NCBI GenBank assembly: GCA_031266155.1
Contig: JAISBO010000081.1
Span: 1 to 8,593, forward strand
From: Puniceicoccales bacterium
GTDB lineage: Bacteria > Verrucomicrobiota > Verrucomicrobiia > Opitutales > JAIRKQ01
Direction: 5' to 3'
DNA length: 8,593 nt
A program made the translations under genes and the position numbers. Position 1 is the stretch's first letter, and each line of letters begins with the position of its first letter. The notes below the pieces were generated by a model. It did no database searches, was not told where the DNA came from, and saw only the letters and a list, made by a program, of their open reading frames with translations. Shown one piece after another: positions 1 through 8,200 of the stretch.

Positions 1-527
1 GGCAATTGGAACCAACGGCCCTGTTCGAAAAGTGGAAATTTTTGTCCGTGGCTACGGAAAATTGTGAAAATAAAAAATGCGAAGCTGATAATTAATCCGG
101 TTGTGAGGATGCTGTTCAATTTTTCCAAACAGCTAAACCTATGGCGGAGGCCGTAGTAAATTAAAAACCCTGCTGCAATCACAACTGGCACCATGTGGCC
201 AAAAATCTCGCATAGGCAGCTCCAGTAGGCAACGAGCAGGCAAAACGCCAGCGTAAAATAGCTGATGTTGAACAAGGTCGCACCAAATTTTCCGAGGTGG
301 CGGAAAAACAAAGTAGGCAAATCTTTGTCATGGTTCTCGATAAACAACTGTGCCAACAGAATACCGGATAGAAGTGTGAGCAGATAAACCGACGCTACGC
401 CGACCAGTGCTGGAACATATCCCGCAGAACGCAAAGCCACCGGCAAGCCGAGCACACCCGCCCCAATGGCTGTGCCGGCAATTAGGAGAATTGCGTCCAC
501 GAAATGACTCTTTCTATGTGCACACAT
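1..527 (-). CDS. tyrP: HAAAP-family aromatic amino acid permease (TyrP-like), N-terminal part
   Basis: Likely a proton-coupled inner-membrane importer of tyrosine or tryptophan. I translated this from the minus strand; 175 codons lie in the window and the gene runs off the left edge, so the C-terminal half of a roughly 400-residue family is missing. The start is the ATG at 527: upstream the frame has no other ATG, GTG or TTG before a TGA near 595. After a short basic N-terminus (MCAHRKSHF), residues 10-31 form the first helix with the family signature AGTAIGAGVLGLPVA (17-31), the unwound-helix substrate site typical of HAAAP/APC carriers. Further hydrophobic segments lie near 36-61, 82-108, 110-126 and 138-157. 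The Shine-Dalgarno is weak (GAGG about 11 bases upstream). It follows dus on the same strand with a 155-base gap, so it is probably transcribed from its own promoter. Family assignment is firm; the specific substrate is inferred, and the gene symbol is by resemblance. Confidence 0.82.
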   Translation of the reverse strand, partial: MCAHRKSHFVDAILLIAGTAIGAGVLGLPVALRSAGYVPALVGVASVYLLTLLSGILLAQLFIENHDKDLPTLFFRHLGKFGATLFNISYFTLAFCLLVAYWSCLCEIFGHMVPVVIAAGFLIYYGLRHRFSCLEKLNSILTTGLIISFAFFIFTIFRSHGQKFPLFEQGRWFQL

Positions 528-682
528 GACGATCCAGTCCTCAAGGTCTACGCTTAGGATATTATCCGATTGATGAACGAGAAATATCCCAAGTCAAACA
601 AAATTTTACCAAAAATTTTTAAAACTCTCCCCGAAGAAAAGCAGAGCCCTTTGGTTTCCTACTTTCTGCGCGTGCGAAATAA
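528..682 (-). promoter_or_regulatory. Intergenic leader with weak permease promoter candidates
   Basis: This A+T-rich gap lies between the permease start and the dus stop. On the minus strand one candidate is TTGGTA (607-612), an 18-base spacer, then GATATT (583-588), each matching four of six consensus bases. A second TTGACT (592-597) and a GATAAT (561-566) are individually better but 25 bases apart, so they do not make a standard pair. An 11-base near-palindrome, GGATATTATCC (557-567), lies in the leader. No strong rho-independent terminator for dus is visible. The promoter call is inference. Confidence 0.3.
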
Positions 683-1666
683 TTATGCATGGCGATTTCC
701 ATATTTTTTTACGAAGAAACTTTTACATATGTTCATTAGGTCTTGGAGTGTCGTTGCCCTACGAACACAATGGGGAAAATCCCCCGAAGGATCTACGAAA
801 TCGGAAATTGGAATGACATATTTTTTTATGGATGAGGTTTTTTGAAAATCCGAAAGCATAAGTTTGTTGGGAAAACTTTGTAACTTTTCTATGAAATTAA
901 AATAATCTTCACCGCCTGGGACAAAGATTTTAGTTTTGCCAGCTAATTCATTAATCTGGCGAAATATCCACGGGTTAGATATAGCCGCTCGCCCAATCAT
1001 TATGCCGTCGGCGTTGGTTTTTTTTATGATATTTACGGCTTCCTGGGCTGTTTTTATGTCGCCGTTGGCAATTACTGGGCAGTTTAGGGCAGCCTTGGCA
1101 ATCTTGATGCATTCGAAATCAACGGGTTCGCCATACATGCCCTTTACGGTTCGTGCATGCACATATACTGCAGCCAATTTGTGTTGTGCTAGATGGCTTA
1201 AAATAATGGCAAATTCTTGGGGACTTTTATATCCAATGCGGGTTTTTACGGAAATCGGGATGCTGGTACTAGTGGATATTATTGAAATGATATCATCGAT
1301 GGTATTTAACTCTGTCAGTAGGGTTCCTCCCACGCCCTTCCTTCCAATTTTCGGCATCGGACATCCACAATTTAAATTAATGGACTTGATTTTGTAGTTT
1401 TGTAACATTTTTGCTATTCTTGAAAAATGTTCCAGGTCTTTCCCCAGCAATTGTATGCTCAAATCTGCCACACTTTTTCTATTTTCGATCAAATCTATTA
1501 TGTCGGCTGGGACGGTTGCCGTCGGATGTACCCGTAAAAATTCCGAAATATATTCGTTGGGCTCTCCATAGTCGTACAGTATGTCCATGAAATGGCGTGT
1601 GGTCAAACCCCGCATGGGTGCCAAACTTGTAAAAATTTCTCCCCGTGTTTGACCGTTAACACACAT
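683..1666 (-). CDS. dus: tRNA-dihydrouridine synthase, DusC-like
   Basis: FMN-dependent, NADPH-using cytosolic enzyme that reduces a uridine in the D-loop of tRNA to dihydrouridine. Residue numbers here count from the TTG at 1693. The TIM barrel opens with the FMN-binding SLAPMRGLT (23-31). The DusC-like strand EFLRVHPTA (51-59) is followed by QLLG (81-84), then the signature NLNCGCP with the catalytic cysteine at 111. SVKTRIG (148-154) carries the FMN/tRNA Lys and Arg; VHART (178-182), ANGD (209-212) and IGRAA (233-237) complete the barrel. A small helical C-terminal domain follows from about 255. The sequence pattern is closest to E. coli DusC, which acts on U16, but the target position here is inferred. 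The frame is open to a TTG at 1693 (336 residues). I prefer the ATG at 1666 (327 residues), because a likely -10 box covers the TTG. The gene is divergent from the exported-protein gene and upstream of the permease gene. Confidence 0.93.
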   Translation of the reverse strand: MCVNGQTRGEIFTSLAPMRGLTTRHFMDILYDYGEPNEYISEFLRVHPTATVPADIIDLIENRKSVADLSIQLLGKDLEHFSRIAKMLQNYKIKSINLNCGCPMPKIGRKGVGGTLLTELNTIDDIISIISTSTSIPISVKTRIGYKSPQEFAIILSHLAQHKLAAVYVHARTVKGMYGEPVDFECIKIAKAALNCPVIANGDIKTAQEAVNIIKKTNADGIMIGRAAISNPWIFRQINELAGKTKIFVPGGEDYFNFIEKLQSFPNKLMLSDFQKTSSIKKYVIPISDFVDPSGDFPHCVRRATTLQDLMNICKSFFVKKYGNRHA

Positions 1667-1705
1667 AATAATCTTGAAATGCCTTTGATTCAAAATGATA
1701 TATAT
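1664..1705 (+). promoter_or_regulatory. Candidate promoter elements for the exported-protein gene
   Basis: On the plus strand TTGAAA (1674-1679) lies 19 bases before TATATA (1699-1704); a start from this pair would fall at or next to the ATG at 1709 and give a leaderless or nearly leaderless message. An alternative -10, CATAAT (1664-1669, five of six consensus bases), would give a leader of about 30 bases but has no recognisable -35. No clear Shine-Dalgarno precedes the ATG, which fits either a leaderless or a weakly translated message. Weak evidence. Confidence 0.25.
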
Positions 1706-1715
1706 GGCATGTCAA
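1688..1715 (-). promoter_or_regulatory. Candidate sigma70-type promoter for dus
   Basis: Reading the minus strand, a perfect -35 hexamer TTGACA (1715 to 1710) is followed by a 16-base A+T-rich spacer and a four-of-six -10 hexamer TTGAAT (1693 to 1688). Transcription would begin around 1680-1682, downstream of the TTG at 1693, which favours the ATG at 1666 as the dus start. The -35 box overlaps the ATG (1709-1711) of the rightward gene. Position and consensus are seen; activity is inferred. Confidence 0.45.
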
Positions 1716-2209
1716 TCCTTAGAACTTTCGCCCTGTCCGTGTGTTTACTTTTAATCGTGACGGATATCCACTGTGGTCCAATTAGGCAAAGCGCCAAGAA
1801 ACGCAATGTAATGATCCAACGTGTTTCAATTTATCAACTTGGCGATGATTCATTTAAAACGATCGGGGAGTATTTCGGCCATAAAAAAGAACATACATAT
1901 TTTCGATGCATAGCCCGAGACGACGAAAATATCCGGGCGGGAACCTATTTTGTACTTGGATTTAATAGATCAATTACCCTTTTGCCGGAGAAAATATTTG
2001 CTAGGATTTATGTCCTAACATCCCTACGAGATGGTGTGCTTTCGTTCAAATGCAGAATCCCCGACCATAGACACGTTTTCGTCTCAGAAATATACTGTGG
2101 CATAACGTCGAAACCAATAGACATTAAAAACCTCAAGGCGTGGAAAGTGGAATTGATTGACAAAAATGACAAAGTCCTTTGTGCGCAACAAAGTTACATG
2201 TGGCAATAG
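1709..2209 (+). CDS. Small exported protein of unknown function
   Basis: I do not recognise this 166-residue protein. From the ATG at 1709 it begins MSILRTFALSVCLLLIVTD, a compact signal peptide: one Arg, then an uninterrupted hydrophobic core (6-17). A signal peptidase I cut near residues 22-24 is plausible. The residues before Cys22 (D-I-H) do not make a lipobox, so a lipoprotein is unlikely. The mature part starts basic (RQSAKKR) and then looks like alternating beta strands, with four cysteines at 67, 115, 130 and 158 that could pair outside the cytoplasm. The tail, WKVELIDKNDKVLCAQQSYMW (145-165), resembles the last strands of a beta-sandwich. The frame extends upstream to an ATG at 1592, but that start would run antisense through the dus start and bury the signal peptide, so I rejected it. 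It is divergent from dus and converges on the giant gene. A periplasmic or surface location is inferred. Confidence 0.68.
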   Translation: MSILRTFALSVCLLLIVTDIHCGPIRQSAKKRNVMIQRVSIYQLGDDSFKTIGEYFGHKKEHTYFRCIARDDENIRAGTYFVLGFNRSITLLPEKIFARIYVLTSLRDGVLSFKCRIPDHRHVFVSEIYCGITSKPIDIKNLKAWKVELIDKNDKVLCAQQSYMWQ

Positions 2210-2221
2210 TTGAACTCAGAC

Positions 2222-2264
2222 TCGCGGAATGTGCCTTAGGCAGCGCGAAGAAACTCTAAGGCAT
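2222..2264. terminator. Inverted repeats at the convergent gene junction (possible bidirectional terminator)
   Basis: TGCCTTAG (2232-2239) is matched perfectly by its reverse complement CTAAGGCA (2256-2263), with a 16-base loop; flanking G-T pairs could lengthen the stem by one on each side. The left arm contains the stop codon of the giant gene. An alternative fold nests TGCC-TTA-GGCA (2232-2242) inside TCGCG/CGCGA (2222-2226 and 2244-2248). No T-tract follows on either strand, so this is not a canonical intrinsic terminator. The symmetry is seen; a terminator role is inferred from its place between two converging genes. Confidence 0.35.
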
Positions 2265-5200
2265 TGTCATACTCACGGGGCTGCAAGGCTTGTACTCGTT
2301 CCAAGAAATTTTTCTTCGCCTCCGGCGAACTGGCAATGTGTTCTTGAAGTGCTTGCCGATTGCCATCCGTAGAATTCAGATGGTGAAAATTACCATATAA
2401 AATGGCCAAGTCGGTGGCAGCTTTACGCCCCGCGGCTAGTATGTCTTCCCCGGTGATTGGGAGTGGATTGGTGGACGTTGGAATTCCAGCAGCATTGAAC
2501 ATCCAACAATCTCTTACGTTTAAATCCGCCATCGCTTTACCAATCTCCTGTGAATCTTGGTCACTCAAAAACAACGTTTTAAATGCCCCATCGTCGGATC
2601 TATAAACCAGCGCAAATTGTGCATCTTTTCTTTGTGAATCGTCCATCCAGTTGACGCCTTCTAGGTTTTGTGCAAGGTTAGCCGTAATTTGCACGTTAGC
2701 ATCAAAGACATGTTGGTCGGATTTACTTGGAATACATTCATTGGCAGACAGTATGCGAGGAGCTGTTGCTTCTTCCGAAGAAATTAGGGAAGCAAATGAA
2801 GGAGCTGTGGCCAGTATTCTAGCCTTGGTTTTATCAATCAATAGACTTCCGTTATCCTCCAATAAAGATCTCGATTCTCCTGTCTGATCCTCTTCATTGT
2901 TATGTCTTTCGTTTAAAACAATTAACAATTCTCTATCGGAAAGTTCATTCTTGCGTGCCGCTGCTTGCAATCTTTGATCCACTAAATCTACAACTTTTCC
3001 TGTGCCTTCCATTCGACTCTTTAATACAGACTCCAATGTAGCTCCTTCCGTAAAATCTTCTGACTGAAGGTCATCCATCGTGCCCTTCGCTTTATCCTCT
3101 AAGGATTTTTGAGCCTGCGGGGCAGCATCCGTTGCTTGACCGCCTTCTGCGGGTTGAGCTGTCGCAGGAGCATCGCCATCAGCGCTAACCCGTGGGTTTA
3201 AAACAGCCCAAGATTTTTCTTCCACAACTTTGCCACTATCCTCTGTGACCTGTTCTTGTTCTTGATCTTGTTCCTGTTCTTGCTCCGCTTCTACTTCTGT
3301 CCCCGTATCAATTGCGCCTGCCTGAACTTTGAAGTTTAAAACTTCTTTGCCTTGGTCTAATACTTTTTGGGCCCGGACTTGAAATTCCCTAGCTATGGAT
3401 TTATCTGCTTTATTAATCTTTGCGCGGATACTCTCGTAGTCGTTTTGCAAGGCTTCATATGCGTTTTGCTCGGAAGTAAATCCACCAAATAATACCAAAG
3501 GATCTGCTTCAAACGGAGAGTATATGAATTTTTCACATAGATCCATTATTTTTTGTTCTTGCTTTGATATTTTTTGCCCATCATGTTTGCTAATGATTTC
3601 ATGCAATCTTTCAAAAAGTATACCTTTCAAACAATTGGCTATTTGGGCTTTGTAAGACTTGTACGTCTGTTTCGCCAGCATGGCCGATTGGTTTTCTATG
3701 CAATAGCCACATATCTTTGTCATACCCTCCAGAGAGTTGTCGTTGTTTAAATCTACACCTGGAGGTATTAATTCCTTCGGAATACAAAGGTCTACCGTTT
3801 GCGAATCCAGAAATTTCCTTGCACGTAAGATACCCTGTAATGCCGTTCTAATTGGAGTGGTATCGGGATTTACGGTTAATACGGCTCTGGCATTTTTATC
3901 CAAAGGTATATCACACCCCGTACATCTCAATTCATCAAAATACGTGAATGCTTTTCCTATATTACCTTCCCCCACAACCTGCTCTATTGTCTTGAGCTCA
4001 GTATTTGGAATCGGAACTGGGTTGTCACGGTCACTTTGTTTCATTACAAAGAAAGATTCTTCTCCCGCCATCGTCTTTCCAAGGTAAATCACATACTCCA
4101 CACTCGGATCATCTTTATAATAGTCTAATATATCCCTAGCGACTTCCTCATTCGCTTTGTCCTTGAGAACTCCTCCCGCATCTACCAAGGCGCGTAAATT
4201 TCCAGAATTTTCCGCATGGGCAGCTTTATGTGCATCTAAAATGCCAGATACCGTTGCTGCCGCTGGGGTTAATATTTTCGAGGCCCCAATCTGGAAATCC
4301 TTTTTCCACTTCTGCAAAATTTTACCTTCGGTTCCCAGATCTAGAATCGCCTTATCGTCTCCCTGAAATGCAGAATGGTACGTTTGCATATTCCAGGGAG
4401 TTCCCGTACATCCAATGGTCGTTTTGCTCATATCTACCATCGACACTGCATCGCATTCAAGCAATTCGGAATTATATTTTATTGTGTTTGTGGCTAACAT
4501 TTTAGCAAACGACATAAAATTTTTAGATTTTTTATTGGCATTTAATTGTTTCGTTGTCTTATGGATTGCTGCATTGCGTTGGGCATCGGACATTTTCTTG
4601 AGGTCGCTAAGTTTGAGGCCGATTTCATTCAATCCCGACTCAAGTTTTTCCACCAATGATGGGGACAGCGATCCGTTAGTGTACATTTCAACTAGCGAAG
4701 TCATTTGAGACTCCTGAATACCATTGTGCAAAACGGCTGCAAAAAAGTAGTATGCTTGTTCATAAACATTACCAAACTCTCCGGAAGAAGGCGTGCCCAC
4801 TCCCTGGTATGGAATAACGGCCCCATCCTCTCTAAACCCGTAGTGGCGATTATATTCTTTTTTCGCAGCACTATCTGCAATGGATAGCATGCCTTTCTGC
4901 AGTGCAATTTTTTCTGCTTCCTGACCGCTTCCTTTTATCCCCTCCCAAGCTTTCTTAAAAGCCGCACTCGGTTCTTCAGTCCCGAGCATAAATTTTTCGA
5001 AATCCTCTCGGGTAATCGAACCATCCAATGTTTGTATCCGTTCAAAGCATCTAGCGATAATTTTTTCCTTAAATATGCCGACAGGTGTTTGCCCATCTTT
5101 TTCCATTCCAAATTTATCACTACAAAACGCGTCGTATAACTCGGGATCTTCCGTGACAACATCCAGCATCGATGCAATGACATCGACTTGAGAGCTAGCA

Positions 5201-8200
5201 AGTGCTTTCCGTCCACCACCAGGGAAATTTACTGATTTTGATATGTCCAGATTTAGGTCTACTTCGTCTAAAAGTTGTACACAATTTTCCTTTACTTCTG
5301 ATAGTATATTTGCCAGCTGTTTCGCTCGTGCCATAGCCTCAGGGTTTTTACTTTCTATCGCCAATCGGCTTGTTCTTATGAATTCCAATTTGATGGCCCT
5401 AAGGGTGGGGGCTTGGATTACCAAACACCCTCCCCCATCATTAGCCCGTTTAATCTTTCGCAATATACCCGATAGCTTACTAGCATCTTGTAAATCCGAT
5501 TTGCTTTCATCGACGCTAATGACTTCCTGGGAGTATCTACTTTCTTGAAATGATCTTAAATTTCCCAGCATGGCAGTGTATTGGGAAGGATGGCAAACAA
5601 ATAGCGGTGTCTTGTGCTGTAGGCTTATGCTATGGGCCAGCTGCGAAAGAATAACACTCGTTTTCCCGCCTCCCATCATAAGTTGAAAAGTAATACCCGT
5701 TGCTTCATTGTTGGCCTCGTTTGCTTGAAGTTGAGCTGTTACATTTCTGATAATGCTAGCCTGAGCTCCCCTCACTCGTAGGCCTACTATGTTTTCAAAG
5801 ACCAATGCCTCCATATCCGTCCTTGGATCATAGGTTCTTACACTTTCATAGGCTGTGAGCAATTGATTCTTCGCCAGGAGAAAATCCTTTTGTCCGGAGG
5901 TAAGGTTCGTCGCTCCATGGGCAGGAAAACTTTCGCTCGCATCCATGAGCGCTCTTCCCTTGTTCTGTACATTTTCAGCGGCAATTTTCATCTGTTTCAT
6001 GGATTCGATGGCCGTAGAAGTTTGCAACAGTTGCCTGGTAAGATTAACGATCTCTTTGCACTCTGTGTCTGTGTAATCTGGATTAACATCCTGAAGAATC
6101 TTTATGGATTTAGACCAGTCACCATTCGGGTCAGACGGAGCACAAACCAAGGCTTTTCTTACATCACTCAAGTCTTCCAATTCGAGTTTCTTGGCTAAAT
6201 TCGCCTTGCGCAAATTATCCATTGTTTGGGAGCATTTAGAAAATTTTTCTTTTAATTTATTTTCAATATCGGTTTTTTCCTTACTTGCCGTTTCAATTTG
6301 GGCGGCTATGTCATCAATCGCTGATTCTATTGGGGATTTTCCTTCCCCTTCAGCTTTAACAAAGCTTTCAGCATTGATTTCATATAACTCGCCAAGTGCA
6401 CTTGCCCTTAAGTCTTGAGATCCTGCCAAGGACATTTCTTCGTTATATCTGCCCAATTCCCTTTCGGCCGTACTTTCATATTGAGCAATTCCTTGCCTAT
6501 TATTCGATAAAAATGTCTTCCCTTGGCCGCCAATTGCCTTGGCTAAATCAAGCAATTCTAATTTGTGTTGTTCTCGAAACTCTGGGGTGTGGATCGCCGC
6601 CATATGTTTTTTCTTAAATGCCAAAATTAGTTGTTTATCATTTTTGGTCAAAGCCTCATTGGATTGGATTGCTTTTTCATCCCACTGAACAACATCTAGT
6701 AGGAGATTAGTTTTGTATGTATCGTATATATCTCTTTCGGGGTCAGCCTGAGCACCGGCTTGCGATGCTTTAACAGGTCGTAGTATACCACCCATAATTG
6801 ACTGTCTGACATTATTCTCTCCATCTAAAGCTTCCGAATGTTTACTTTCCGGAGCTTGACTGCGGATAAAACCTTCTATTTCAGAAGCATACACCGTTGC
6901 AATGCTACTTATGATAATATCATTCTCATCATCACCATCGGGAAATTGAGGAAAGTCCATCGCATTTCTAAATGCTATGTAATCCGCTTTCTGTCGAGGA
7001 GATAACTCCTGATCGCCGTTAATAGCGGCATCACTTCTACAGCATTTTTGCGAGAAAATTTTCCTTCGTTCGACGTTAGATGATCCTTGCAATTGTGATG
7101 TAGCCCGTGCTTCTTGCCTAAGTCTTGCCAGCATCTCCGTATTTCTTGTTGGCAATGCGGACGAAAATTTACTGGCTTTTTCGAAGGAGCGTTTCCCTCC
7201 AGGCTGATAGTGTACTATTTCGTGGTCTTTTGAATCTTGCGCTGCATTGGTAAGATGTTTCACATTGCTTGGGGCTCCAAGTTCTCCTACGAGTGCTCGA
7301 TGCTTCTGTTCAAACAACTTCAATAACCCATATTCCGGTAATTGATTTAGTATTACCTTTTCCGGCGTAACTTTCATTAGCATTTGTAGAGCAGGTGCTG
7401 CAGCCAATACTTGACTCATTGCGCCTATAATTTCTTCCACAATAACCAGCTCGTTTTCCTTGGAAAGATTGACCTCCATCGTCGAATTTTCTCTAGCATC
7501 CACCAAGGATTGGTATAGGGAACTTATTTGCATAATTAGGTTAAAACTACTTTCAAAGACAACAGCGCCATCGGGACCTTTATCCAACAAAAGATTACGA
7601 AAATTGTATGGGTTCGATTCAAGCAACAGTGTTATAATTTTGAAAGTGGCTAATTTCCCTTCAATTGTTAGATCTTTTTTTATTTTGAGTACGTTTCCCT
7701 TTGATGCATCCGCAACGAGCGAACGAAAAACAAGTTGCAAGAGTGCATTATTTCTTCCGGCAACCACATCCCGCATACTTATCTTATTTAAAATATCCAG
7801 GGCCTGTTTGTTTTCTCCTGCCTCAAATAATTTTCCTACTAGTAGTATCCCTGCCGCTTGATAATTACTGGAGCCTAGACTGAAGCCCTCACTAGGTGTA
7901 AACCCAATTTCCAAAACATCCTGGTTGAGAATAGGTACTTTTTGCCTTACCGCATTATCGATTGACGAAGAATCGATAAGGCTTTTATTGTTTACCAAAA
8001 TAAATTTATAGGAACTTGGCTTATCCTTGTCCCGCAAACAAATATAATTCGACTTACTATTGGCAAGAGGATTGGGCATGGGAGGTTCTGACAAAACATA
8101 TTGCTCATTGCTCGCCAAATGTAATTCTCCATCGGCGTGTCGATTAAACTGTAGTATTTGGTTATTATAATGCACTTCAGGCATCATGTAGGAAAGAACT

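Noticed and set aside
618..652. Possible dus terminator hairpin (CTTTTC-TTCG-GGGAG type on the minus strand)
   Set aside because: The stem relies mostly on G-T pairs and breaks after about five pairs, so it is too weak to call.
570..845. 91-codon plus-strand open frame
   Set aside because: Most of it is antisense to the 3' end of dus, and its product shows no domain or ribosome binding site.
936..1397. 153-codon plus-strand open frame
   Set aside because: Lies fully antisense to the conserved dus barrel; a shadow of that gene.
1688..1693. TTG at 1693 as the dus start
   Set aside because: It has no ribosome binding site nearby and lies inside the likely -10 box; the ATG at 1666 keeps the whole barrel.
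1592..1708. Upstream extension of the exported-protein gene to an ATG at 1592
   Set aside because: It would overlap the dus start antisense, adds 39 residues with no domain, and puts the signal peptide in the middle of the protein.
4935..5219. Minus-strand open frame in another phase within the giant gene
   Set aside because: Out-of-frame overlap with the motor region, which has a continuous, motif-bearing frame; no sign of a frameshift.
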